Shown: positions 1 through 14,531 of the stretch, piece after piece
How the letters are laid out: every line of letters begins with the position of its first letter
How positions within the stretch are numbered: position 1 is the first letter of the stretch
Source of the DNA: Oceanobacillus caeni
Lineage (GTDB): Bacteria > Bacillota > Bacilli > Bacillales > Amphibacillaceae
Direction: 5' to 3'
Length of the DNA stretch: 64,000 bases
Assembly (NCBI RefSeq): GCF_019037185.1
Contig: NZ_JAHHXM010000004.1
Location: 62,001-126,000 of the forward strand
Program-made: the position numbers and the translations under genes
The notes under the pieces: generated by a model
The model's input: the letters and a program-made list of their open reading frames with translations, nothing else
What the model was told of the DNA's origin: nothing
The model's database searches: none

Positions 1-96
1 GAAATCGGAAATCCAGGAAATTACCTGGCAATTATAACGGTCTATTTAGAAGATGGAACGTATGAAAGTTATGAAACAATAATAATGATTGAATAA
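1..96 (+). CDS. C-terminal end of an unidentified protein
   Basis: The frame starting at base 1 is open for 31 codons and ends in TAA at 94-96, followed by a terminator. The residues include YLAIITVYLEDG and end in IIMIE, which looks like a beta-strand-rich domain end. The gene begins outside the window and I do not recognise it. In B. subtilis the genes before atpI are mnaA and upp, and this tail is not obviously either of them. Confidence 0.5.
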   Translation, partial: EIGNPGNYLAIITVYLEDGTYESYETIIMIE

Positions 97-99
97 AAA

Positions 100-132
100 C
101 AAAGGCGCAAGCGCCCGGTAAGGGACGTACGT
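100..132 (+). repeat. Partial copy of a dispersed GGCGCAAGCGCCC repeat
   Basis: AACAAAGGCGCAAGCGCCC followed by GGGACGTAC matches, in reverse complement, the end of the longer element at 11150-11372. This is probably a truncated copy of the same family. Confidence 0.5.
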
Positions 133-151
133 TTCTTTCCTCCCTATTAAA

Positions 152-200
152 AAGGACCAATCAAGAGGGTTAAAACACTCTTTTGATTGGTCTTTTTTTG
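152..200 (+). terminator. Intrinsic terminator
   Basis: GGACCAATCAAGAG pairs with CTCTTTTGATTGGTC and is followed by seven T. It closes the truncated gene at the left edge. Confidence 0.85.
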
Positions 201-375
201 TTGAGTTCTTTCGTTCACAAATTTGTCAATAATAGTTCAAAAAAGACTTGGATTTAGCGACATCTTGATGCGGATGTTGTGGTACTATGATTGTAAAGAA
301 AAGATGGGGGAAACACCTTGCAAAATAGAGCTTTTTTCTGTTGTTAAATTAATGCAAATTAACTTACAAAAGCGA

Positions 376-405
376 TTGACAATGGTAGTCCTGCTAATGT
401 AAACT
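376..405 (+). promoter_or_regulatory. Possible promoter of the atp operon
   Basis: TTGACA (376-381) is followed 18 bp later by TAAACT (400-405). It would give a leader of about 230 nt before atpI. A second candidate is an extended -10 (TGGTACTAT) near 280. The rest of 201-639 shows no convincing gene, only this signal and a short hairpin. Confidence 0.35.
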
Positions 406-550
406 AACTTAGTGTGGGATGGTAAGGTTTTCATTAAACAACATATAGATAGTGAAAACTCAAGTACATAGTATTCGCTTATCCTTACTGTCGTAAACAT
501 GAAAAAAATGCTGAATAACAACGAATAATGGCAAATGATTCCCTAAAGAT

Positions 551-583
551 GTGTTCAAAAGAACTTTTTGAACAACTTCACAA
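551..583 (+). repeat. Minimal MITE-like hairpin (copy 1)
   Basis: GTTCAAAA (553-560) and CTTTTTGAAC (564-573) form an almost complete palindrome, followed by AACTTCA. The ends match the larger elements at 8779, 12662, 21037, 24263 and 52500, so this looks like a collapsed copy with only the terminal inverted repeats left. Confidence 0.55.
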
Positions 584-639
584 AAGGTTAGAGCAATCTG
601 GGGCTTTAGACTAAGCATAAAGGAAATAGGAGAGAGAAA

Positions 640-1029
640 ATGTCAGAATATGAAAGTATGGTTCGACGACAACGTAAATGGATGCTCTATTTTCTGTCGA
701 TATTAGTGCTAGGGGCTGGTTTTACACCATATACCCATGTTTTTAACGGTCTAATCTTAGGGTCAGCCATAAGCTTTTATAATTTATGGTTATTACAGCG
801 AAAAACCGAAGCATTTGGTAAATCCGTTGTAGATACTGGCGCAGCTCGGAGTGGACTAGGAGTTTTTTCAAGACTGGCTGCAGTGGCGATTGGGATTTTA
901 CTGGCACTACGTTATCAAGAGGTCTTCCATATTATGGGTGTAGCTATAGGGGTTTTATCTTCTTATCTTATTATTCTATTTGACATGATTCTAGAAATTA
1001 TCAAACAGAAGAAAGTGAAGGAATCGTAA
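640..1029 (+). CDS. atpI: ATP synthase protein I (AtpI)
   Basis: This 129-residue membrane protein opens the ATP synthase operon, as in other Bacillaceae. It has a charged N-terminus (MVRRQRKWM) and four predicted membrane helices, at about residues 13-30, 33-50, 73-90 and 97-118. AtpI homologues help assemble the c-ring and have been linked to magnesium uptake, but they are not part of the mature enzyme. The start is supported by GGAAATAGGAGAG just upstream. Sequence conservation in this family is low, so the name rests on position, size and topology. Confidence 0.85.
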   Translation: MSEYESMVRRQRKWMLYFLSILVLGAGFTPYTHVFNGLILGSAISFYNLWLLQRKTEAFGKSVVDTGAARSGLGVFSRLAAVAIGILLALRYQEVFHIMGVAIGVLSSYLIILFDMILEIIKQKKVKES

Positions 1030-1138
1030 AGGTTACTCATATGATGGCAGACCTTTTTGCAGATTGGAGAAATGTTTCCTGCTGCAGTATAGATTGTCTA
1101 TCGGCAATCAAAGAGGTTTCTAGATACTATAAATCTGA

Positions 1139-1876
<738 letters not shown>

Positions 1877-1899
1877 TTAAGTGACTCAGCCAGTTTTAA

Positions 1900-2169
<270 letters not shown>

Positions 2170-2348
2170 TCTATTAATTAAATGATAGATCATTAAAAGA
2201 ATGGCGAAGGAAATCTTCCAAAGGAAACTTCGCCGTTGTTTTCATGTAGGTAAGTAGTTAAATAGGGGGTCGCTCTGGAGAAACTCTAAAACGACCATTT
2301 AATTGGAACTTGTAATATTCACTGATAAAGGTGAAAGGAGTGAATTTT

Positions 2349-2869
2349 GTGCAGGTATTTGCGAATTCTTATGTATATGCAGCATTAGGTGGACTTAACG
2401 TAGGAGATATGCTAGTGCAGTTATTTTTCTTCATTGTATTGCTATTACTACTTAGGAAGTTTGCTTGGGGTCCAGTAGTAAACATGATGCAAAAACGTGA
2501 AGAATATGTGGCAAACGAAATTGAGGTTGCTGAGAAAAACCGTAAAGAAGCGGAAGAGACAGCCCAAAAGGCTCAGGCTGAATTGAATCAAGTAAAACAA
2601 GAAGCACAGAAAATGTTTGAAGATGCAAAAGTTGCCGGAGCAAAACAAGAACAAGATATTATCGAAACTGCTCGTAAAGAAGCAGACCGCATAAAGAAAC
2701 AAGCACAGCAAGAAATTCAAAACGAAAAAGAGCAAGCATTACAAGCACTTCAAGATCAGGTTGCTTCATTATCCGTTTTAATTGCTAGTAAAGTAATTGA
2801 AAAGGAATTGAATGAAAAAGACCAAGAAAGATTGATTCATGATTATCTTAAAGAGGTAGGAGAAGAGCG

Positions 2870-2873
<4 letters not shown>
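2349..2873 (+). CDS. atpF: ATP synthase subunit b (peripheral stalk)
   Basis: Subunit b has one N-terminal membrane helix (about residues 19-36) and a long, charged, Ala/Glu/Lys-rich coiled coil that holds F1 against subunit a. The family signature SVLIASKVIEKEL lies near the C-terminus. I choose GTG 2349 because AAAGGAGTG (2334-2342) is well spaced from it. In-frame GTGs at 2331 and 2340 lie before or inside that site. The protein has 174 residues. Its stop overlaps the atpH start by four bases (ATGA), which implies coupled translation. Confidence 0.95.
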
Positions 2874-4943
<2,070 letters not shown>

Positions 4944-5030
4944 TCGACCGTTTATAGAGAAATAAGATGCAGAAATCGGTGCAAATGACCCGATTTCTGA
5001 CATCTACCTCATGTTTTGAAAGTGTGGTGA

Positions 5031-5894
<864 letters not shown>

Positions 5895-5916
5895 CTTTTT
5901 TCCATCTAAACGCTAG

Positions 5917-7338
<1,422 letters not shown>

Positions 7339-7512
7339 ACGAAAAGCGAAGGCGACCGTTTAGGGAAGTTTACTAGTCCCTGGTCGCCGGAGCTAGACAA
7401 TAAGAAAAGCGGAATCGTTCGTATAGAGACGTACGGGCTGGACTGAGCCGCAGGAGACAAAAGAAGCCTCGCTAGTCTCTGGACGATCGAGCTAAACAAT
7501 GGGTTGTTAAGC
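7339..7512 (+). repeat. Two tandem hairpin repeats between atpD and atpC
   Basis: Two related units share the frame GAAAAGCG ... GAGCTA(G/A)ACAAT. The first folds with GGCGACCGTTTAGGGA against TCCCTGGTCGCC. The second folds with ATCGTTCGTATAGAGAC against GTCTCTGGACGAT and contains GGGCTGGACTGAGCCGCAGG. That last segment also occurs in the long element at 11150-11372, reversed. No gene is seen in 7339-7618. Confidence 0.7.
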
Positions 7513-7543
7513 GAAAAACCAGTTCGGCTGGATTCAAGCTTAG

Positions 7544-8017
<474 letters not shown>

Positions 8018-8021
8018 TTGT

Positions 8022-8060
8022 AAAAATCTCTTGCGACTTTGTTGCAGGGGATTTTTTGTT
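8022..8060 (+). terminator. Terminator of the atp operon
   Basis: AAAATCTCTTGC pairs with GCAGGGGATTTTTT (G-T pairs included) and runs into T-rich sequence. It lies just after the atpC stop. Confidence 0.8.
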
Positions 8061-8064
8061 TTTA

Positions 8065-8182
8065 TCCCACTTTAAGCTTTTGTGGAAACAAAGAAGGTAG
8101 ATGGGAGATCAACTGCCCGTATAGGTCCGATAAGTCAGTGAGGGATGAAGGGAACCCCCCATTGATGGAAGTCTCCTTTATT
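8065..8182 (+). repeat. Dispersed GGGAGATCAACTGCCCGT repeat, copy 1
   Basis: TTAAGCTT...GGGAGATCAACTGCCCGTA is shared with 11475-11526. The right end (GGGAACCCCCCATTGATGGAAG plus TCTCCTTTAT) is shared with 43921-43980. This explains a short spurious reading frame here. In 8183-8540 I see nothing beyond AT-rich DNA. Confidence 0.6.
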
Positions 8183-8542
8183 AGAATCGTATATTACATA
8201 TCGACGCAATCCAACGAAAAACAACATTAATATCAATAATCTTCTTATAATCAGCAAGATAATCTATTTATCCTCTTAAATAGATATTTCCTAGGAAATG
8301 ATTCCATTATTCGATTAGAATATCCGACATTCGACATACCTTTTTAGCGAATGCCTTAGTTGCATTTATGGAGACCTTTTTGGTGAAGAAAGTAATTGAA
8401 GTCATTGAAATCATAGGATAAGATAGATAATATTTTCTTGTTTAAAGAAATGGGTTAGAAACATTGTACACACTATATATTTTTGACATTTTTATATATT
8501 CATGGCAAAGTAACAAATAGAAGAAGAATAAGGTGGTTGTAT

Positions 8543-8773
8543 ATGTTATCAATTGGACAATGGGCTTTAGTCAGTATTTTTTCGCACTTTTTATTTATAT
8601 ACATTACTTGGCGCGTACTATTAGCTGTAAACCTTTCGTCAATTATTAAAAAGGGGAAGGTAACAGAAGCAAGAATTTTATTATTTTTTATAGCAATTTT
8701 AATCGGTTCTGGTGTTAGCCGATTTTTCCTAGAAATTGTTCAATGGTCAAATGACCTTATTTTCTTGTTTTAA
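8543..8773 (+). CDS. ywzB: YwzB-like DUF1146 membrane protein
   Basis: This small protein of 76 residues has two membrane helices (about 10-28 and 46-64) around a short basic loop (IIKKGKVTEAR). Size, topology and position directly after the atp operon match B. subtilis YwzB (DUF1146), whose function is unknown. The ATG at 8543 follows AAGGTGG. An in-frame TTG 60 bases upstream has no ribosome binding site. Confidence 0.8.
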   Translation: MLSIGQWALVSIFSHFLFIYITWRVLLAVNLSSIIKKGKVTEARILLFFIAILIGSGVSRFFLEIVQWSNDLIFLF

Positions 8774-8778
8774 TAGTG

Positions 8779-8863
8779 TGTGTTTAAAAAGGAGGATCAA
8801 AAGGACTGGGGTGGCGGTAGCTTTGAGCGGAGTGTCACTTTTACCGACTTTTTGAACAACCTT
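8779..8863 (+). repeat. MITE-like element, copy 2
   Basis: The ends are TGTTTAAAAAGGAGGAT (left) and GACTTTTTGAACAACCTTT (right), a pair of inverted repeats about 85 bp apart. It sits just after ywzB. The ends match copies 3-6. Confidence 0.65.
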
Positions 8864-8959
8864 TAATATTAAAAATACTAACTCTAGTAATCTATGAGTA
8901 TATCAAATAACCTCTTCGGTCAATACTGTGACTAGCAGAAATAACCGGGGGGTTTTTTT

Positions 8960-9667
8960 ATGAAAAAAATGTTACTAATCTCTGTATTATTCATGTTCAC
9001 TTCAGTTGCATCCGTTCAAGGGAAAACAGTATCGGAAATAGAGCAATTAGCTGATTTTGTTACAAATCAACAATTACCCGTAAAAGAATGGCAAGTTATT
9101 ACCAAGGAAAAGATGACCGAGAACTCTATTAATGAAATTTTGAAGGATTTAAAAAATAGTTATAAAGCCTCTAGGATGGAAAATGAAAATATAATAAAAT
9201 TTCAATTTAGAGACACTCATAAAGAGAGAAGTGTTAACGTAACATATAATGTTATGTTACCTAAAAAGAAAGAAAGTTATCCACAATTAACAATGGTTGT
9301 CGAAGGAAGTGCTTGGAATCAAGACATAAAATCCGAGTTTCATCATGTGTTTCATTCCATTTCAACTAAATATTTTTCAAGTAATAAACGAATATTTTCG
9401 TGGCTTAAAACGGAAACCGGTGGTATAATACATAATGGTGTATTTGAAAAAGAACTAATAAACTTTTTTAATCTTCAACATATAAAAACACAATTAGATA
9501 CTACTACAAATATAGAACGTAAATACATTTATGGATATACAGAAAAATGGGATGAAAAGATAACAATCGAAGACATACCAGTAAACGTCCAAATTGCAAT
9601 AACCCATGAAAAAAAAGGACATCCAGAAGTGACTTTAGGAACACCTATCCTAATAAATGAATATTAA
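8960..9667 (+). CDS. ywmB: YwmB-like exported protein
   Basis: A signal peptide (about residues 1-21, [20 protein letters not shown]) leads a 235-residue secreted or membrane-anchored protein. The position between ywzB and murA and the alpha/beta pattern fit the YwmB family, described structurally as a TATA-box-binding-protein-like fold. Its function is not established. GGGGGGTTTTTTT precedes the ATG, a weaker ribosome binding site than usual. The gene ends 34 bp before the murA start. Confidence 0.75.
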   Translation: MKKMLLISVLFMFTSVASVQGKTVSEIEQLADFVTNQQLPVKEWQVITKEKMTENSINEILKDLKNSYKASRMENENIIKFQFRDTHKERSVNVTYNVMLPKKKESYPQLTMVVEGSAWNQDIKSEFHHVFHSISTKYFSSNKRIFSWLKTETGGIIHNGVFEKELINFFNLQHIKTQLDTTTNIERKYIYGYTEKWDEKITIEDIPVNVQIAITHEKKGHPEVTLGTPILINEY

Positions 9668-9701
9668 TATAGAGAAAATGGATCTGAAGGAGATTTGTAA
9701 C

Positions 9702-11033
9702 ATGGAAAAAATCATCGTAAGAGGCGGACACCAATTAAATGGCACTGTTCGTGTAGAAGGTGCCAAAAATGCGGTTCTTCCGGTTATTGCTGCAAGTTTG
9801 ATTGCAAGTGAAGGTAAGAGTATCATTACTGAAGTACCTGTTCTAGCTGATGTGTATACAATTAATGAAGTATTAAGAAATATGAACGTTAATGTTAACT
9901 TTGATCCTGATAAAAATACAGTAGAAATTGATGCTTCCAATGATTTAACGACAGAAGCTCCATTTGAGTATGTTCGAAAAATGCGCGCTTCTGTATTAGT
10001 GTTGGGACCACTTTTGGCCCGCTATGGTCATGCAAAAGTTGCAATGCCAGGTGGCTGTGCAATCGGATCACGTCCAATTGACTTACATTTGAAAGGCTTT
10101 GAAGCGATGGGTGCCGAAATTCATGTAGGCAACGGATTTGTTGAAGCAAAAGTAGATGGACGTCTGAAAGGTGCAAAAATTTATTTAGATATGCCAAGTG
10201 TTGGTGCAACTGAAAATATTATTATGGCAGCTGCATTAGCTGACGGAACTACGATACTAGAAAACTGTGCAAAAGAACCTGAAATTGTAGACTTGGTAAA
10301 TTATTTAAATAAAATGGGTGCCAAAATTGTTGGTGCAGGAACTGAGACCATTCGCATTACTGGAGTGGAAAAGTTACATGGTGCAAACCATTCGATTATT
10401 CCTGATCGAATTGAAGCAGGTACCTTTATGGTAGCAGCTGCAATTACTGGTGGAAATGTTTTAATTGAAAATGCAGAAGCAGACCATCTTCGTTCCGTTA
10501 TTTCCAAATTAGAGGAAATGAACGTTACCGTAAAGGAAGAAAACCGTGGACTTCGCGTAATCGGACCGAAAGATGGAAAATTAAAAGCGACAGATATTAA
10601 AACATTACCATATCCTGGTTTTCCAACAGATATGCAGTCACAGTTAATGGCCTTAATGCTTCAAGCAAAAGGAACTAGCGTCATTACCGAAACGGTATTC
10701 GAAAATCGCTTTATGCATGTAGAAGAATTTAGACGTATGAATGCAAAAATGAAAATTGAGGGACGTAGTGTTATTATTGAAGGTCCTTCTGAATTACAAG
10801 GTGCTGAGGTTGCTGCGACGGACTTACGTGCTGCAGCTGCGCTAATATTGGCCGGTTTAGTTTCTGAAGGATATACAAGAATTACTGAATTAAAACACTT
10901 AGACCGTGGTTATGTTGATTTGGCAGGGAAATTAGCTTCCCTTGGTGCAAACATTGAACGTGTAAACGAAGACCCAAACGTGCTAATTCAAGCGGACCAA
11001 GACAACAAAAGAATGATTGCAAGATTATCCTAA
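9702..11033 (+). CDS. murA: UDP-N-acetylglucosamine 1-carboxyvinyltransferase
   Basis: MurA transfers enolpyruvate from PEP to UDP-GlcNAc, the first committed step of peptidoglycan synthesis, in the cytoplasm. The active-site cysteine is C119 in [15 protein letters not shown], and the K22-N23 substrate-binding pair is present. The C-terminal [15 protein letters not shown] segment is typical. The position corresponds to B. subtilis murAA. The start is ATG 9702 after AAGGAGAT. A longer in-frame version from 9657 would overlap ywmB and has no ribosome binding site. Length is 443 residues. Confidence 0.96.
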   Translation: MEKIIVRGGHQLNGTVRVEGAKNAVLPVIAASLIASEGKSIITEVPVLADVYTINEVLRNMNVNVNFDPDKNTVEIDASNDLTTEAPFEYVRKMRASVLVLGPLLARYGHAKVAMPGGCAIGSRPIDLHLKGFEAMGAEIHVGNGFVEAKVDGRLKGAKIYLDMPSVGATENIIMAAALADGTTILENCAKEPEIVDLVNYLNKMGAKIVGAGTETIRITGVEKLHGANHSIIPDRIEAGTFMVAAAITGGNVLIENAEADHLRSVISKLEEMNVTVKEENRGLRVIGPKDGKLKATDIKTLPYPGFPTDMQSQLMALMLQAKGTSVITETVFENRFMHVEEFRRMNAKMKIEGRSVIIEGPSELQGAEVAATDLRAAAALILAGLVSEGYTRITELKHLDRGYVDLAGKLASLGANIERVNEDPNVLIQADQDNKRMIARLS

Positions 11034-11060
11034 AAGTGGACAATAATATAAACATAACTA

Positions 11061-11102
11061 AGAAATCGCGTGGATCAATAACAACCATGCGATTTTTTTG
11101 TC
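11061..11102 (+). terminator. Terminator of murA
   Basis: AAATCGCGTGG pairs with CCATGCGATTT and is followed by a run of seven T. Confidence 0.85.
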
Positions 11103-11149
11103 TTTGTCTGGGAAATTATAAAATTTGTGGTTGTGGATAACATAGATAC

Positions 11150-11372
11150 AGAAATAGCCACGTCCGGCTCCAGCGCCCAGTGACTAGTAGACTTCCTTCA
11201 CCTCCGTACGATAAAGAAGACTTGCCGATTGGTGAAACCAGAGGCTTAGTCGCACTTATACCCTTGCGGTGAAAGTCAACATCGGCTCGCTTACGCTCTC
11301 CGTGTTTCCTTTATCTCCTACGGCTCAGTCCAGTCTATACGTCACTAAACGGGCGCTTGCGCCTTTGTTCTT
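11150..11372 (-). repeat. Long structured dispersed repeat
   Basis: Read on the minus strand it begins AACAAAGGCGCAAGCGCCCG and continues with GACTGGACTGAGCCGTAGGA, and it ends near GTCACTGGGCGCTGGAGCC. The two ends pair with each other (GGCGC...CAGTGAC). It shares segments with 100-132 and 7339-7512. Such elements are common between genes in Bacillaceae. I see no protein gene in 11103-11616. Confidence 0.65.
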
Positions 11373-11474
11373 ATAAGGCGCATCAGTATTTCACTTTATC
11401 ATGTCTTAACTAGCTGTAAAACAAAACCCCCACTGAATGATTTTCAATTTATCTTACCTAAACAGGCAGTTAGA

Positions 11475-11526
11475 CTCTCACCTTAAGCTTCTGAAGGGAG
11501 GTGGGAGATCAACTGCCCGTAAAGGT
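11475..11526 (+). repeat. Dispersed GGGAGATCAACTGCCCGT repeat, copy 2
   Basis: CCTTAAGCTTCTG...GGGAGATCAACTGCCCGTA matches the element at 8065-8182. The right part is missing. Confidence 0.6.
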
Positions 11527-11616
11527 ACTTAATGTAATGAGAGTTATTCATATTTTACAAATAACTACATATGATTTTTAAGTAGGATGAGGGAAATATC
11601 AAGGAGTGTGACAAAG

Positions 11617-12534
11617 ATGATCTTTCCAAATAGATTATGTAAAGGGGATACAATTGGTGTCATGGCGCCAGCGGGACCGGCAGATTTGGAAGATATCAAA
11701 AAGGTCATTCCTTTTTTTGAAAATCTTGGACTATGCGTACAGCTCGGACAACATGTGGATAACGTATATGGATATTTGGCTGGAACCGACCAAGAACGAT
11801 TAGAGGACTTTCATGATATGGTTGCCAATCCGAATATAAAAGCGATTATTTTTGCCCGTGGTGGATATGGTACAGCTCGATTTGTTCCTTCTGTTAATTA
11901 CGAATTGGTAAGATGTAATCCTAAAATTTTATGGGGTTATAGTGATATTACATATTTGCATACGGCCATTCGACAACAAACGGGTCTTGTAACTTTCCAT
12001 GGACCGATGTTAGCATCTGATATTGCCAAACCCCATTTCGATTACTTCTCCGGATCCATGTTTAAACAGTTATTCCAACCTACGTGTCTTATTTACTCAG
12101 AATACATATCCCCACTCTATGTACATGATGCTGGTGAAACAGAAGGTCAGTTGGTAGGTGGAAATTTATCCGTACTACTTAGCACAATGGGTACCCCATA
12201 TGAAATAGATATGAAAGATAAAATCCTTTTAATAGAGGATATTGGTGAGGAACCTTATCGAGTGGATAGCATGCTCAATCAGTTAAAAATGTCTGGTAAA
12301 CTACGAGAAGCGAGAGGCATCGTAATAGGAGATTTTGCGAATACGGAATCGAAATTGAAACATTCCTTCACAATAGAAGAAGTGTTTAACGATTATTTTT
12401 CGAATATAGGCATTCCCGTGATAAGTGGTTTCAAGATTGGTCATTGTTTTCCACACTTTTCTATTCCTTTAGGTGCATATGCAAAGTTATCCACATATAA
12501 TAAACAATTAATCATTGAGCCTGGAGTTAGGTAA
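11617..12534 (+). CDS. LD-carboxypeptidase (peptidase S66 family)
   Basis: Enzymes of this family remove the terminal D-alanine from muropeptide tetrapeptides during cell-wall recycling. The catalytic triad is visible: Ser109 in WGYSDIT, Glu207 in LLIEDIGEEPYRVD and His276 in KIGHCFPH. FARGGYGTAR is also conserved. Start ATG 11617 follows AAGGAGTG (11600-11607). Length is 305 residues. B. subtilis YkfA and E. coli LdcA are relatives. It is not part of the usual murA-spoIID neighbourhood and may be an addition in this lineage. Confidence 0.88.
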   Translation: MIFPNRLCKGDTIGVMAPAGPADLEDIKKVIPFFENLGLCVQLGQHVDNVYGYLAGTDQERLEDFHDMVANPNIKAIIFARGGYGTARFVPSVNYELVRCNPKILWGYSDITYLHTAIRQQTGLVTFHGPMLASDIAKPHFDYFSGSMFKQLFQPTCLIYSEYISPLYVHDAGETEGQLVGGNLSVLLSTMGTPYEIDMKDKILLIEDIGEEPYRVDSMLNQLKMSGKLREARGIVIGDFANTESKLKHSFTIEEVFNDYFSNIGIPVISGFKIGHCFPHFSIPLGAYAKLSTYNKQLIIEPGVR

Positions 12535-12661
12535 TCATGCCAAAAAGGTCGAAATATGTGGAGTGAAAGCGAAAAGTAATAAATTCATTACCTAAGTTCG
12601 ACAAGCTTTAAGTCTATCATCGATTGGAAGTTACGTATTTTCCTATAGAATTGTATAAGTG

Positions 12662-12757
12662 CGTGTTCAAAAAGACTGTGGTAAAAGTCTAGAAGCGTCT
12701 TTAAAAAGTTTAAGAGAACTGTATTCTTTTACCGGACTTTTTGAACAACTTCTATAA
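12662..12757 (+). repeat. MITE-like element, copy 3
   Basis: TGTTCAAAAAGAC...CGGACTTTTTGAACAACTT, about 96 bp, with complementary ends. The gap 12535-12860 holds only this element and AT-rich DNA. Confidence 0.65.
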
Positions 12758-12860
12758 AGGAAATTTCAATTTCTGGTTCTATTGAAAACAGGATTTGTAT
12801 AAATTTAATAATAGGGTTACTAGATTAATCAAACGACTACATTATTAAAGGAGGAAAGCT

Positions 12861-14033
12861 GTGAAAGGACATAACTATTCATACAAGCCAGTCAAAAAGA
12901 AGAAGAAAAACTTAAGCGTAGTAAAACAACTAAAAAAGAAGCAGTCATCTCATCATTTTACAAAGAAGAACAAACTGAATAAAGTCACCCAACTCCATTC
13001 TGTATATCAGAGCAAATGGACTTCGAAAAAGTGGAGGCTTCCAACTATACTAACTCTATCTGTTTTGATTATGTTCATTCTAGTAATTCCGACGATCGTT
13101 GTACTACCATTTGGAAGTAGCGAGCAAGAAGGTACTGTAGTAGGAGCAAAGGAGATGAAAGAAGAAACCGTAGAAACTGCTTCATCACCGTTTACAGTAA
13201 AGGTGAAACGAACTGCAACGGAAAAGGTTGAAAATATACCGCTCGAGGATTACATCGCTGGGGTTATTGCTGCAGAAATGCCTGCAGAATTTGAGTTAGA
13301 AGCACTGAAAGCTCAGGCCCTTGCAGCGCGAACTTATACGGTCAATCATTTGCTGCATGGTGAAAAAAATGAAGAATACGATGTAACAGACACCGTTGAA
13401 CATCAAGTATATAAGAGTGACGACGAACTTCTAAAACAATGGGGTAGTGAATACTCCGAGAAAATGAATAAAATTAAAGAAGCGGTTAATGCGACAAAAG
13501 GGAAAATCTTAACTTATAAAGAAGCTCCTATAACAGCAGCGTTTTTCTCTACTAGTAATGGTTATACAGAGAACTCCGAAGATTACTGGGATAATGAGCT
13601 TCCATATTTAAGAAGCGTTAAAAGCCCATGGGATAAAGAATCTCCAAAATATCTGAACCAAGACACATTTACAATACAAGAAGTAGAAACAGCATTAGGT
13701 ATCACTCTACCAAAAGATAAGCCCGCGTATATAGAAGAATCAAGGACGGAAAGTGGCCGCGTGAAAGAGATTGGAATAGAAGGAAATAGTTTTTCAGGAA
13801 GGGAAGTCCGTGAAAAATTAAATTTAAAATCAAGCGACTTTAAGATAAAACAAAATAATGGACATTTCGTTTTTACAACAGAAGGCTTTGGGCATGGCAT
13901 AGGAATGAGCCAATATGGGGCAAATTTTATGGCCAAAGAAGGTAAAACATATGAAGACATCGTCCATCATTATTATAAAGATGTAAAAATCAGTACGGTA
14001 AATGAAACCGCACCAACTCTCGTTTCTAAATGA
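12861..14033 (+). CDS. spoIID: Stage II sporulation protein D
   Basis: SpoIID is a membrane-anchored lytic transglycosylase. With SpoIIM and SpoIIP it degrades septal peptidoglycan so that the mother cell can engulf the forespore. A Lys-rich cytoplasmic tail (1-58) precedes one membrane helix (about 61-83). The catalytic glutamate is E139 in IAAEMPAEF, and the motif ALKAQALAARTYT follows. GFGHGIGMSQYGAN is near the C-terminus. At 390 residues it is longer than the B. subtilis protein (343), mostly in the basic tail. The start is GTG after AAAGGAGGAAAGCT. Confidence 0.95.
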   Translation: MKGHNYSYKPVKKKKKNLSVVKQLKKKQSSHHFTKKNKLNKVTQLHSVYQSKWTSKKWRLPTILTLSVLIMFILVIPTIVVLPFGSSEQEGTVVGAKEMKEETVETASSPFTVKVKRTATEKVENIPLEDYIAGVIAAEMPAEFELEALKAQALAARTYTVNHLLHGEKNEEYDVTDTVEHQVYKSDDELLKQWGSEYSEKMNKIKEAVNATKGKILTYKEAPITAAFFSTSNGYTENSEDYWDNELPYLRSVKSPWDKESPKYLNQDTFTIQEVETALGITLPKDKPAYIEESRTESGRVKEIGIEGNSFSGREVREKLNLKSSDFKIKQNNGHFVFTTEGFGHGIGMSQYGANFMAKEGKTYEDIVHHYYKDVKISTVNETAPTLVSK

Positions 14034-14084
14034 AATGAGGGTTTTTTGGTGTTTGAATACGGCGGAAAACTTGAGAGCGGAATT

Positions 14085-14465
14085 GATGAGTGACCGAAGA
14101 TAGAAAGGATTAAAGGAAAAGGTCACTCATGTATGTGATGAGTGACCGAGGAAGGAAAAAACCAAAGGAAAAGGTCACTCATGTATGTGATGAGTGCCCG
14201 AGGACGGAAAAAATCAGAGGAAAGGGTCACTCAAGGAGATGATGAGTGACCGAGGACGGAAAAAATCAGAGGAAAAGGTCACTCATGTATGTGATGAGTG
14301 CCCGAGGAAGGAAAAAACCAAAGGAAAAGGTCACTCATGTATGTGATGAGTGCCCGAAGACGGAAAAAAATAAAGGAAAAGGTCACTCATGTGGCTGATG
14401 AGTGCCCGAAGACGGAAAGGAATAAAGGAAAAGGTCACTCATAGAGATGATGAGTGACCAAGATA
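14085..14465 (+). repeat. Seven-copy 52-bp tandem hairpin array
   Basis: Seven contiguous 52-bp units begin GATGAGTG(A/C)CCGA and end GGTCACTCAT plus a variable hexamer. An eighth, truncated unit starts at 14449. Each unit is an inverted repeat (GATGAGTGACC against GGTCACTCAT), so each can form its own hairpin. Units differ by a few substitutions but not in length. The array lies between spoIID and a convergent NERD-domain gene. The rest of 14034-14531 is empty. Confidence 0.9.
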
Positions 14466-14531
14466 AACTGTCGATCGGCAAAAGATCCTACCTCTTGTGA
14501 TAAATTCGATTATGCATGACAGTTAGATATC

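Noticed and set aside
285-521. Minus-strand frame of 78 codons before atpI
   Set aside because: No ribosome binding site, low-complexity hydrophobic product, lies over the likely atp promoter.
8039-8230. Plus-strand frame of 63 codons after atpC
   Set aside because: Covers the atp terminator and a dispersed repeat, with no start signal.
14085-14465. CRISPR array (52-bp units)
   Set aside because: Units are contiguous with no unique spacers, and no cas genes are present.
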